Origin: JALYZC01 sp963725645
GTDB lineage: Bacteria; Actinomycetota; Thermoleophilia; Solirubrobacterales; Solirubrobacteraceae
Length of the DNA: 64,000 nucleotides
Direction: 5' to 3'
Assembly: GCA_963725645.1 (NCBI GenBank)
Contig: CAVRZD010000006.1
Location: 868,001-932,000, forward strand
Shown here: one piece after another, positions 52,020-60,480 of the stretch
How the letters are laid out: every line of letters starts with the position of its first letter
Position numbering within the stretch: position 1 is the stretch's first letter
Program-made: the position numbers and the translations under genes
The notes under the pieces: model-generated
The model's database searches: none
Told to the model about the DNA's origin: nothing
What the model saw: the letters and a program-made list of their open reading frames with translations, nothing else

Positions 52020-52294
52020 CCCACGCGATCGTCCTGATCGAGGCCGAGCGCACCGCGCTGCCGCAGCTCGGCGGGGTCCTCGCCGACGTCGAGGGCGTCG
52101 CCGAGGCCTACTCCGTCACCGGCGAATGGGACTTCGTCGCGATCGTCCGCGTGCCCAAGCAGGAGAACCTGGCCGAGGTGGTGACCGCCCAGATCGGCCA
52201 GCTCGAGGGGGTCAGCCGCACACAGACGATGGTTGCGTTCGAGGCGTTCTCGAAGCACGACCTGGAGGCGCTGTTCTCCGTGGGGCCGGGCTAG
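52016..52294 (+). CDS. Lrp/AsnC ligand-binding (RAM) domain protein
   Basis: This 92-residue stand-alone RAM domain reads HAIVLIEAERTALPQLGGVLADVEGVAEAYSVTGEWDFVAIVRV and TAQIGQLEGVSRTQTMVAF. It lacks the DNA-binding half of Lrp regulators, so it is probably an amino-acid-binding effector or partner of a full-length Lrp. ATG 52016 overlaps the UPF0173 stop. It is convergent with the next gene, overlapping 4 bases. Confidence 0.9.
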   Translation: MTHAIVLIEAERTALPQLGGVLADVEGVAEAYSVTGEWDFVAIVRVPKQENLAEVVTAQIGQLEGVSRTQTMVAFEAFSKHDLEALFSVGPG

Positions 52295-52554
52295 GGCTGG
52301 GCCTGCCGACCGGGCGCGAACCACACCGCGCGGTCCTTCCAGTCGTGCACCATCAGCAGCCCGCCGGTGGCGGCGAGCGCGCCGAGGCCGCGCGGCTGCC
52401 TGAAGCGGGCGGCGAGGAGGCCGGTCAGCGCGACGCCGGCGAGGACGGCGCCGGTCGCGCCGTGATGGCACCGCTGACCGAACAGCCACAGGCGGCGCCG
52501 CACCGCGTCATACTCGATCGGCTTGTGCGCTCGGCTGTCGGATGAGGCGTCCAT
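52291..52554 (-). CDS. small hypothetical membrane protein
   Basis: This 87-residue protein from ATG 52554 has one or two short hydrophobic segments (GATGAVLAGVALTGLLAARF and LGALAATGGLLMVHDW). Cys and His in the QRCHHGA segment are notable. No family was recognised. Upstream open frame extends to 52635 but is not protein-like. Confidence 0.55.
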   Translation of the reverse strand: MDASSDSRAHKPIEYDAVRRRLWLFGQRCHHGATGAVLAGVALTGLLAARFRQPRGLGALAATGGLLMVHDWKDRAVWFAPGRQAQP

Positions 52555-52619
52555 GGTGCGGTGGCGTGCTCGCGGCGGGCCATGTGATGCGCTCCCTATC
52601 GGCAGGACGGCGAGAGAAC

Positions 52620-53141
52620 ATGACATTTCGCACAAGTCACGGAGCCCTGGTGGCCGCGGTGGGCCTGGCGCTCGCCGGCTGCGGGGGCGACGACTCCGGC
52701 ACGGTGAAGCCGGTGTCGACGGTCGGCACGGCGCCGCCGACGGCCACGGGCGCGCCGCAGACCGCGCCGACGAGCCCGACGGACGTCCAGGGCACCGCGC
52801 CGCCGCCGGGCGCGTCGACGGACACGGGCGCCGGCACGACGCCGGGCGAGCCGATCCGCGTCCCGGCCACGTTCATCTTCACGCGGCCGAACCGGGTCCA
52901 GCCGCCGACGGTCACGATTCCGCCGTTCGTCCCGGTGGAGCTGACGCTCGCGTCGCGCGACGGGCGCCCGCACACGCTCGCGCTGCGCTCGGACGGCCGC
53001 ACCTATGCGCTACTGCGAGTGCGGGCCGGCGGGCGCGTGTCGACCCGCATCCCCGGCCTGCGGGCGGGGCGCTACCCGCTCCAAGCGGTCGGCGGCGGGC
53101 CCGGCGCGACGCTGATCGTCGGCGGCCAGGTCGGGCCGTAG
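52620..53141 (+). CDS. secreted lipoprotein with C-terminal cupredoxin-like beta domain
   Basis: This 173-residue lipoprotein has a signal peptide with the lipobox LALAGC, then a Thr/Pro/Gly-rich spacer (about residues 25-85) and a beta-rich end (IRVPATFIFTRPNRVQPPTVTIPPFVPVELTLASRDGRPHTLALRSDGRTYALL). The HTLAL pattern resembles plastocyanin-like folds, but no Cys/Met copper ligands are visible, so it is called only by shape. ATG 52620 is chosen for the signal peptide. Confidence 0.75.
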   Translation: MTFRTSHGALVAAVGLALAGCGGDDSGTVKPVSTVGTAPPTATGAPQTAPTSPTDVQGTAPPPGASTDTGAGTTPGEPIRVPATFIFTRPNRVQPPTVTIPPFVPVELTLASRDGRPHTLALRSDGRTYALLRVRAGGRVSTRIPGLRAGRYPLQAVGGGPGATLIVGGQVGP

Positions 53142-53205
53142 GCGGTCCAGGCCTGCGCGCGGGCGTGGTCGGGGAAGCGCGTCCGGTTCTCCCACGAAAA
53201 CGACA

Positions 53206-53219
53206 TGGCTGGCCAGCCA
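53206..53219. promoter_or_regulatory. 14-bp palindrome, candidate operator of R2-like gene
   Basis: TGGCTGGCCAGCCA is a perfect palindrome placed about 15 nt upstream of a TACGCT -10 box (53234-53239), covering the -35 region. The repeat TCCCACGAA flanks it at 53190-53198 and 53239-53247. The layout suggests a repressor site that controls the R2-like oxidase gene at 53282. Confidence 0.5.
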
Positions 53220-53281
53220 GCCAGTCCGTGCGGTACGCTCCCACGAAGCGCCCAACGGTTCCGAGAGAGAAGAGGTCCAAC

Positions 53282-54210
53282 GTGTCCGAGACGGCGATCC
53301 CGCGCACCGACCGCGTCGACTTCCAGGCCACGCAAGATCCGGCGGTGCTCGAGTCCGCCGACCGCGGCGAGGCCCAGCTTCTGAGTTACCACGAGCTGTA
53401 CCTGCTTTGGGAGCGCCAGCAGTGGCGTACGCAGGACCTCGACTTCTCGCAGGACCGGATCGACTGGCACGAGCGCATCGACGCCGAGGAGCGCTACGCG
53501 CGCATGTACGGCCTCTCGTCGTTCTTCGTCGGCGAGCAGCGCGTGGCCGCCGAGCTCGGCCCGATGATGCGCGCGATCGCCGGACGAGGACGCGCGGATC
53601 TTCCTCTGCACGCAGATCGCCGACGAGGCGCGCCACGTCGCCTTCTTCGATCGCTTCTACTCCGAGGTCGGCGTGCTCGAGGCGGACGGCCTCAACGAGC
53701 GCCTGGTGGAGACCAGCCAGCACCTCAACCCGGAGTTCGACGAACTCTTCGACGAGCTGCTCAAGCAGCGGGTCGACCGCCTGGCCGTCGAGCCGGAGGA
53801 CACTCGAGGCGCTCGTCGAGGCCGTGACGATCTACCACATGATCATCGAGGGGATGCTCGCCCTCACCGGCCAGCACTTCATCATCGACTACAACGAGAA
53901 GGTGGGCACGCTGCCGGCCTTCGTCGAGGGCTTCACCAACGTCGCCCGCGACGAGCACCGCCACGTCGCCTTCGGCGCGCGCTTCCTGCGCGACATGGCT
54001 GCCGAGGACCCGCGCTACGGCGAGGCGATCCAGCGGACCCTCGCCGAGGTCGGGCCGGTCGCCGACGGCGTGCTGCGGCCGAAGTGGATCCCGGCCGAGC
54101 AGGACGACGACGTCGAGATCTTCGGCACGAGCGTCGCCGAGACGCGGGCGTTCGCCATGAAGGCGCTCGAGCGGCGGCTGAAGGTCATCGGCCTCGCGAC
54201 CGCCGCGTAG
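53282..54210 (+). pseudogene. R2-like (ribonucleotide reductase beta/R2lox-type) ferritin-fold oxidase, frameshifted twice
   Basis: GTG 53282 follows an AGAGGT-type ribosome-binding site. The product of about 309 residues has diiron/Mn-Fe ligand helices: EEQR-type VGEQRVAAEL, QIADEARHVAFFDRF, MIIEGMLAL and VARDEHRHVAFGARFL, typical of R2 and R2-like ligand-binding oxidases. The frame shifts near 53582 (an extra G) and near 53802 (missing bases in GACACTCGAG), yet all three segments are clearly homologous. It could oxidise a fatty-acid-like ligand or act as RNR beta; no nrdE/A is near. Both indels look like sequence errors. Confidence 0.82.
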
Positions 54211-54214
54211 GGCG

Positions 54215-54544
54215 TCAGGCGATCCGGTCGCCCGGCGCGACGTCCTCGTCCGGGCGCAGCAGCACGACGCCCTTGTCGTCGTCGAGCGCGCCGAGGACGA
54301 GCACCTCGGACTTGAACGCGCCCATGCGCAGGGGCGGGAAGTTCACGACGCCGACCACCAGCCGGCCCTCGAGCTCCTCGCGCCCGTAGTGCTTGATCTG
54401 GGCGGATGAGCGCCTGACCCCGATCTCCGGCCCGAAGTCGATCTTGAGCTTCCAGGCCGGCCGGCGGGCCTCGGGGAAATCGTCGACCGACATGACGCGG
54501 CCGACGCGCATGTCGACCTTCTGGAAGTCGTCGAGGGAGATCAC
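54215..54544 (-). CDS. csaA: CsaA-type tRNA-binding domain protein
   Basis: This 109-residue OB-fold protein is homologous to the C-terminal domain of methionyl-tRNA synthetase. It reads DFQKVDMRVGRVMSVDDFPEARRPAWKLKIDFGPEIGVRRSSAQI, then REELEGRLVVGVVNFPPLRMGAFKSEVLVLG. CsaA binds tRNA and acts as an export chaperone in Bacillus. metG at 7.9 kb lacks this domain. GTG 54544 is the start. Confidence 0.92.
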   Translation of the reverse strand: MISLDDFQKVDMRVGRVMSVDDFPEARRPAWKLKIDFGPEIGVRRSSAQIKHYGREELEGRLVVGVVNFPPLRMGAFKSEVLVLGALDDDKGVVLLRPDEDVAPGDRIA

Positions 54545-54578
54545 GCGGCCGGCAGGATAGCCGCGTGTGCGGCCCGGC

Positions 54579-56002
54579 TCAGGGACCGGCGGGCGCGGGC
54601 GGCTCGTCCGGCGGGGTGCCGCCGGTCGGCGGGGGAGGCGGCGGGCCGCCCTCGCCCACGGGCGGGGCGGTCGTGGTGGTCGACGCCGGGGTCGGTCTCG
54701 CCCGGGGGGCCGCTCGTGTCGTTCTGCGAGCCGGCCGGCTTCTCGGTCCCGGCCGTCGGGGCCGCCGGCAGCGTGACGACGTTGGTGACGGTCTGCGTGC
54801 GCTGCGGGGTGGGCTGCGGTGCCGGAGCCGGGGTGGGCGTGGGCGCCGGCGGAGGCGGCGCGGTGGCGGTCGTCGCCTGGTTCGCCTTGGTCGCGGGCTT
54901 GGACGCGACGAGCGCGACGGCCCCCTGGTGCGCCTTCGGCTTGGCCCGGTGCACGACCGGGGCGGGCGTGCGTGCTGGCCGCGGCGGGCGCCGCCACGCC
55001 ACCGGTGGAGAGCGCGGCGACGGTGGGCGCGCCCTGGTGCCGGGTCACGGTGGCCTGGCGGACCTCGACCGCGCCGGCGGTGACGATCGCGGCCGCGGCG
55101 ACCCCGGCGGCGGCCTTGGTGGCGACCGCGCTGACGCCGGCGGAGATGGCGCTGCTCGCCGCGGCGCTGCCGGCGGCGGATGCGCCCGCGCTGCCGGCGG
55201 CGGCGCTGCCACCGCCGCTCCGCGGTGGTGCCGAGGTGGGCGAGCACGAGCTTCTTGAAGAGGAGCAGCGGGCCGACCGGGAAGATCGCGGCGAGCGCCT
55301 TGTTGGTGTCGCGCAGCTGGTCCGGAAGGCCGCGCAGCGATCGCAGGTCTTGACGTGGCGCCGCACGGGCGCGGGCATCTTCTTGAGGCCCTCGGCGACC
55401 TCGCCGAGCTCGAGCCGGACCTCCTCGCAGGAGAGCTGGCGCGCCTCGGCCGCCTCGGCGAGCGACACGCGCGCGCGCACGAGCAGCGACTTCACGCTCG
55501 GCACGGTCGTGTCCATCGCCTCGGCGATCTGGTCGTAGGACAGCGCGTCGATCTCGCGCAGGAGCAGCGCGGTGCGCTGCGTCTCGGGCAGGCCCTGCAC
55601 GTCCTCGAGCAGCAGCCGGAAGTCCTCGCGCTTGTGGACCTTGTCGGCGGTCGTGAGGCCGCCCTCGGAGTAGTGGACGTCCATCGAGTCCACGCCGATC
55701 GGCTGCTGCTTGCGCAGGTGGTTGAGCGAGCGGTTGCGGGCGATGCGGTACAGCCACGGCCGCACGTTGATCGGCCGGTCGTCCGCCAGCATGGCGTTGA
55801 AGGCCGCCGCGAACACCTCCTGCAGCACGTCCTCGGCGTCCTCCTGCGAGCCGAGCATGTGGCGGCAGAACGCGAGCAGGCGCGACTGGTAGCGGCTCAC
55901 GAGCGCCTCGAAGGCGCCGTGGTTGCCACGACGGATCAGCGCCACGAGGCGCTCGTCCGATTGGAGCCGGAGCAATGGCGAGCTCCCATGGAGCCCGGGC
56001 AT
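54579..56002 (-). pseudogene. ECF sigma factor with fused zinc-finger, membrane helix and Pro-rich tail; several frameshifts
   Basis: From ATG 56002 the protein begins MPGLHGSSPLLRLQSDERL and has sigma region 2 (SRYQSRLLAFCRHMLGSQEDAEDVLQEVF, RPWLYRIARNRSLNHLRK) and region 4 (PETQRTALLLREIDALSYDQIAEAMDTTVPSVKSLLVRAR). Then comes an anti-sigma-like zinc motif (HVKTCDRCAAF), a hydrophobic segment (KAAAGVAAAAIVTAGAVE) and a Pro/Thr-rich extracellular end (PPPPAPTPTPAPAPQPTPQ). The frame breaks near 55330, 55220, 54975 and 54687; each piece stays protein-like, so one gene is likely. It resembles membrane-tethered ECF factors whose C-terminus acts as a built-in anti-sigma. Confidence 0.78.
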
Positions 56003-56143
56003 GCCGGCATGCTTGAGGGCTGATACTTCCACGCGCGTGAAGAGTCCCTTCGGGGGTGGGGACACGGTAGCAACGGTCAAGTTGCGCGGAAACGGCCTCA
56101 TACCCGGCTCCTACGTGGCCAGGCGTGCGCTACGTTGGCCCGC

Positions 56144-56228
56144 GCCCGGGTGGCGAAACTGGTAGACGCAGCGGATTTAAGTTCCGGCTGTCCTTCGGGA
56201 CGTGTGGGTTCGAGTCCCACCCCGGGCA
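56144..56228 (+). tRNA. tRNA-Leu (anticodon TAA), with one extra base in the anticodon stem
   Basis: The acceptor stem pairs GCCCGGG (56144-56150) with CCCGGGC (56221-56227), with A 56228 as discriminator. The anticodon loop TTTAAGT (56176-56182) gives TAA at 56178-56180. The 5' strand GCGGA (56171-56175) pairs with TCCG-(G)-C, leaving G 56187 unpaired; normal tRNA-Leu has TCCGC here. The long variable arm GTCC-TTCG-GGAC is standard. TACGTT (56131-56136) is 7 nt upstream. Confidence 0.9.
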
Positions 56229-56485
56229 CTGCGGGTGCGCGCAGGCGCTCGCGCGCGGCGCGGACCTCCTCGGCCGTCGGGACCTGGAAGCCGAAGTGGT
56301 TGGTGCGCGAGCAGGCCCTCCGGCACCACGCCCTCGCTCAACGCCAGCAGCGAGCCGTCGGACGATCCAAGGATCAGGAGGTGCTCGTCGTCGTGCACCC
56401 GTTCGGTGAGCCCGAAGTGCCGGCCGTAGAAGGCTGCCGACCGTTCCCGATCGCGGACCGTCAGCGCGACGTGATTGAGCGTCAC
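56229..56485 (-). pseudogene. VOC/glyoxalase protein fragment truncated at tRNA-Leu
   Basis: GTG 56485 opens TLNHVALTVRDRERSAAFYGRHFGLTERVHDDEHLLILG, the first half of a VOC domain. A shift near 56303-56318 moves to the frame of RTNHFGFQVPTAEEVRAARERL, after which the frame runs into the 3' end of tRNA-Leu on the other strand. A complete VOC protein of about 125 residues needs more C-terminal sequence, so the gene is cut at the tRNA. It was probably truncated when the tRNA junction formed or an element inserted and left. Confidence 0.65.
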
Positions 56486-56517
56486 CGCACAATCATCGCA
56501 GCGCTCATCGGCCGGAC

Positions 56518-57223
56518 TCAGGCCGCGGCGGTGGCCGGCACCGCACGCGGCGGCACGAGCAGGTCCAGCAGCGCGGCGGCGCGGTCCGTCGCACCGGTGA
56601 CGACGAGCGCCACAGCCGGGGGGCGCCTCCCGGCCACCAGCCCGGCGCAGGTCGCCGCCGTCATGCGCAGGCGGGCATCGGCGTCCAGGCAGGCGCCGGC
56701 GCGGACGCCCAGCCCGTCCGGACCGGCCTGGAGCGCCCAGCGGCGCGGGGCGGGCTCGCCCGACTCCAGCGACCACAGCGCTTCGGGGTCGGCGATCTCC
56801 AGCTCGAAGCGGCACTCGAAGCTCTCGGCGCGTGCCCGAACGGCGTCGTAGCGCAGCTCGAGCTGGCGCATCAGCACGTGGGGGAGGAGCGCCTCGTCGG
56901 GCGCCGGCTCCGCGGCGAGCTCCTCGAGCCCGAATTCGGCCAGCGAGTCGAGCACCGGTGCGAGCCGGTCGCCCCGCTCGGTGAGCTCGTAGCGCCGCAC
57001 GCGGCCAGGTTCGAGCATCCGGCGCACGAAGCCGAGCGCCTCGAGCTCGCGCCAGGCGCTCGGCGAGCTGGTTGGGCGGGATGTCGGGAAGGCCCCGTCC
57101 GATCGCGGCGGCCGATAGCGGGCCGCGCAGCACCAGCTCGCGCACGATCAGCAGCGTCCAACGCGAGCCGATCGCGTCGAGCGTGCGCGCCACCGCGCAG
57201 AACTGGTGGTAGGCCGTTCGCAT
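56518..57223 (-). pseudogene. HxlR family transcriptional regulator with C-terminal domain, frameshifted
   Basis: ATG 57223 opens MRTAYHQFCAVARTLDAIGSRWTLLIVRELVL and GPLSAAAIGRGLPDIPPNQLAERLA, the HxlR winged helix. Near 57050-57060 the frame shifts and continues as FVRRMLEPGRVRRYELTERGDRLAPVLDSL, with a C-terminal domain of about 110 residues (RYDAVRARAESFECRFELEI, LRMTAATCAGLVAG) that resembles an SCP2-like ligand-binding fold. One indel restores about 235 residues. It is divergent from the mce operon, 192 bases apart, and may regulate it. Confidence 0.78.
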
Positions 57224-57326
57224 CTCCCCTGCCGCGGCGCAAACGGGCCGCGTCCCCCGGGAAACGCTGCAACGCGCCAAAACTTGCGGTGCGAATTCCG
57301 GGAGTTTTTCGAGCGACGGTTCCCCT

Positions 57327-57355
57327 TTGACACTCCCTCCGGGGCGCGCTAGCGT
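57327..57355 (+). promoter_or_regulatory. sigma-70-type promoter of the mce operon
   Basis: TTGACA (57327-57332, full consensus) and TAGCGT (57350-57355) are separated by exactly 17 nt. The leader of about 55 nt can form a small hairpin (CTGCGGG at 57364-57370 with CCCGCAG about 15 bases on), and AGGAG (57404-57408) is the ribosome-binding site before GTG 57416. Confidence 0.7.
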
Positions 57356-57415
57356 CGCCGATCCTGCGGGTAGGAGGCCCCGCAGACGGAGAGAGATTCC
57401 TATAGGAGCGCAGGG

Positions 57416-58813
57416 GTGCGGAACGTCAGCGCAATCGGTCGTACGGCGGCCATAGCTGCGGTGGTCATCGCGGGTGTCGCGGTGGCCGTCATCGTGCTGC
57501 GCGGCGGCGGCTCCAACTACACGATCAAGGCGAACTTCCAGAACGCCAGCCAGCTCGTCAAGGGCAACCTCGTCCAGGTGTCGGGCCGCCCGGTGGGCAA
57601 GGTCACCGCCATCACGCTGACGCAGAACGGGCAGGCGGAGGTGACCATGCAGGTCGACGACGCCTACGCCCCGTTGCGCGAGGGCACGCAGGCGACGGTG
57701 CGCGCGTCGTCGCTCTCCGGGGTCGCCAACCGCTACATCGACCTCCGGCTCGCCCCGGCGAACGCCCGCAAGATCGAGAGCGGCGGCCAGATCGACCAGC
57801 AGTACACGACGACGGCGGTCGACCTCGACCAGATCTTCAACATCTTCGGGCCGCGCGAGCGCAAGGCGCTGTCGGGCGTGATCCGCGGCTCGGCCAACCA
57901 GTACACGGGGCGTGGCAAGCAGGCCAACGCCGGCCTGTACTACCTCAACCCGGCGGTCGCCTCGTCGGCCGCCCTCTTCGGCGAGCTGAACTCCGACAAC
58001 GCGAACTTCGCGCGCTTCATCAGCTCGAACGCACGGCTGGTGACCGACGTCTCGCAGCGCGCCAACGACCTGGCGGGGGTGGTGACCAACCTCGCGCAGA
58101 CGACGGGCGCGATCAACGCCCAGCGGAACGCCCTCGCCGACGCCATCCAGCGCCTCCCCGCCTTCATGCGCCGCGCGAACACGACCTTCGTGAACCTCCG
58201 CGCGCTGCTCGACGACCTGACCCCGCTCGTCAACCAGTCCAAGCCGGTGGCGAAGAAGCTGCGTCCGTTCCTCGCCGAGCTGCGGCCGCTCGCCCGGGAC
58301 GCGCGCCCGACCGTGAACCAGTTGGCGACCCTGATCAAGCGGTCGGGGGCCAACAACGACCTGATCGACCTGACCAACGGCAACGTGCCGGTGCGCGACA
58401 TCGCGATCGGCCCGGTGCAGGCCAACGGGAAGTCGCGCGAGGGTGCGTTCCCGGCCTCGACCCGGGCGCTCGACGCGTCCACGCCCGAGCTGAGCAGCGC
58501 GCGGCCCTACGCGCCTGACCTGCTCGGGTGGTTCGACGACTTCACCCACAGCGGCACCTACGACGCGATCGGCGGTGCCAGCCGCGCGGCGCTGCACGCG
58601 AACCTGTTCACGACGATCGGCAACGTCCCGAACATCAGCCTTGCGGGGCTGATCCCGGACACCGCGCGTGCCGCCTCCTTCGCCGCGCTCGCCAAGACCC
58701 ACCAGAACAACCGCTGCCCCGGTGGGGTCGAGCGCGACCCCGGGGACGGCTCGCTGCCGTTCAAGCCCTCCGACGTCCGCTGCGACCCGACACAGCAGCC
58801 CCCGGGCCAGTGA
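57416..58813 (+). CDS. MlaD/Mce family protein (first gene of mce operon)
   Basis: This 465-residue protein has an N-terminal membrane anchor (TAAIAAVVIAGVAVAVIVL), then the MlaD (MCE) beta domain (IKANFQNASQLVKGNLVQVSGRPVGKVTAI) and a long helical region (FARFISSNARLVTDVSQRANDLAG, ATPLVNQ-type repeats). MCE proteins form hexameric lipid-transport tunnels with YrbE permease and an ATPase. It begins a run of overlapping mce genes; no YrbE gene precedes it. GTG start with AGGAG 8 nt upstream. Confidence 0.92.
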   Translation: MRNVSAIGRTAAIAAVVIAGVAVAVIVLRGGGSNYTIKANFQNASQLVKGNLVQVSGRPVGKVTAITLTQNGQAEVTMQVDDAYAPLREGTQATVRASSLSGVANRYIDLRLAPANARKIESGGQIDQQYTTTAVDLDQIFNIFGPRERKALSGVIRGSANQYTGRGKQANAGLYYLNPAVASSAALFGELNSDNANFARFISSNARLVTDVSQRANDLAGVVTNLAQTTGAINAQRNALADAIQRLPAFMRRANTTFVNLRALLDDLTPLVNQSKPVAKKLRPFLAELRPLARDARPTVNQLATLIKRSGANNDLIDLTNGNVPVRDIAIGPVQANGKSREGAFPASTRALDASTPELSSARPYAPDLLGWFDDFTHSGTYDAIGGASRAALHANLFTTIGNVPNISLAGLIPDTARAASFAALAKTHQNNRCPGGVERDPGDGSLPFKPSDVRCDPTQQPPGQ

Positions 58814-60480
58814 AGCGACTCCTCGGCATCCTGGTGGCGACCGCCGCGACCGCCGGCTTCGTCGCGCTGACCGTGGGCGCCGGCGGGCACGAGGCCGGGT
58901 CGCCGAACTACTGGGTCGAGCTCGACAACGCGTTCGGTCTCGTCAATGGCGCCGACGTCAAGGTCGCCGGCGTGCGCGCCGGAAAGATCACCGGCATGAA
59001 GGTCGACATGCACAGCCACCGGGCGCTGGTGGGCATCCAGATCGACGGCGGTCGCGGCGACTTCAACTCGCTGCGCTCGGACGTCTCCTGCGAGTCGCGC
59101 CCGCAGTCGCTGATCGGCGAGTACTTCATCGACTGCCAGCCCGGCACGGCGGGCGCGAAGCTCAAGCCGGGGACCACGATCGGCGTCGCGCAGACGACGT
59201 CCACGATCCCGCCCGACCTCGTGCAGAACATCCTGCGCCTGCCCTACCGCCAGCGGCTGCGCGTCATCGTCAACGAGCTGGGGACGGGCGTGGCCGGTCG
59301 CGAGGGCGACCTCAACGCCGCGATCCGTCGCGCCAGCCCGGCGCTGCGCGAGACCGACAAGGTGCTCGCGATCCTCGCGCAGGAGAACCGGGTCATCCGG
59401 GACCTGACCGCCAACGCCGACACCGTGATCACGGCGCTGGCGAACAACAAGGCCAACGTGGCTCGCTGGGTCGTGGAGGCGCGTAACGCCGCACGCGCGT
59501 CCGCCAACCGCAACGTCGATCTCGCCGCCACCTGGGCGAAGCTGCCGGGCTTCCTCGAGCAGCTGCGGCCGGCGATGGCGGCGCTCGGACGAGCGGCCGA
59601 CGCGCAGACTCCGGCCCTGCAGGACCTCAACGCGACCAGCGGCGAGCTCCGGCGCTTCTTCGCGGACCTCGGGCCGTTCGCGGACGCTTCGCGGCCTTCG
59701 CTCAGGAGCCTCGGCGACGCCAGCGTCGTCGGCCGCCAGGCCGTCCGCAACGGGAGGACCTCGGTCAACCTGCTCAAGTCGTTCGCCGGGCCTCTGCCGG
59801 AGGTGGGCAAGAACCTCGCGATCATCCTCGGCGACCTCGACAACCCCGCGCGCAACGTCGAGGCCGACCCGCGGGCGGCGCAGCAGTCGGGCCGGCCGGC
59901 GCCCACCGGCTACAGCGGCCTGGAGGCGCTGCTCCAGTACGCGTTCGACCAGGAGCAGACGACCAACGTCTTCGACACCAACTCCTACATCCTCAAGGTC
60001 TCGCTGTTCGGCAACGACTGCGCGGCCTACCGCAACGCCGACACGCTGAGGTCGAGCGCGCCGGTCAGCCCCCAGCCCGGGGCCCCGACCGGCCAGCAGC
60101 TCGCCAAGGAGTGCTCGACCGCGCTGGGACCCAACCAGCCCGGCATCAACCAGCCCGACCCCAGCACCGTCCGCGCGGCGTCGGTCAACTCCCGCGAGTC
60201 CTCGGCGCGCGCGGCGCCGGGCGCGCGCGGCGTGACCCCGACATCGCCGGGCTCCCAGCCGGCGACCAACGCCCCGGCGAGCGGCGGTGGCGGCGGCCAC
60301 AGCGCGCCGGCGCCGGCGCAGGCCCCGCCGATCGACATCAAGCGCACCCTCGACCAGCTGCTCGGCGGCAAGGTCCCGCTGCCCGGCGGCGTCCCGCTTC
60401 CCAGCCAGCTGCCGAAGAGCCTGCCGCAGAACAGCGAGAAGAGCGCGCAGGACCTCCTCAACTACCTCCTCGCACCGTGA
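58810..60480 (+). CDS. MlaD/Mce family protein with long C-terminal disordered tail
   Basis: This 556-residue protein has an N-terminal helix (LLGILVATAATAGFVALTV), an MCE domain (YWVELDNAFGLVNGADVKVAGVRAGKITGM) and a long helical part (LQDLNATSGELRRFFADLGPFADASRPSLRSLG). Residues from about 440 are Pro/Ser/Gly-rich (including PGAPTGQQ and ASGGGGGHSAPAP). GTG 58810 overlaps the previous stop. It takes part in the lipid-transport complex inferred for the operon. Confidence 0.92.
   Translation: MKRLLGILVATAATAGFVALTVGAGGHEAGSPNYWVELDNAFGLVNGADVKVAGVRAGKITGMKVDMHSHRALVGIQIDGGRGDFNSLRSDVSCESRPQSLIGEYFIDCQPGTAGAKLKPGTTIGVAQTTSTIPPDLVQNILRLPYRQRLRVIVNELGTGVAGREGDLNAAIRRASPALRETDKVLAILAQENRVIRDLTANADTVITALANNKANVARWVVEARNAARASANRNVDLAATWAKLPGFLEQLRPAMAALGRAADAQTPALQDLNATSGELRRFFADLGPFADASRPSLRSLGDASVVGRQAVRNGRTSVNLLKSFAGPLPEVGKNLAIILGDLDNPARNVEADPRAAQQSGRPAPTGYSGLEALLQYAFDQEQTTNVFDTNSYILKVSLFGNDCAAYRNADTLRSSAPVSPQPGAPTGQQLAKECSTALGPNQPGINQPDPSTVRAASVNSRESSARAAPGARGVTPTSPGSQPATNAPASGGGGGHSAPAPAQAPPIDIKRTLDQLLGGKVPLPGGVPLPSQLPKSLPQNSEKSAQDLLNYLLAP

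Noticed and set aside
56130..56230. Peptide read antisense through tRNA-Leu
   Set aside because: Such peptides (PGVGLEPT type) are a well-known artefact of translating tRNA genes backwards.
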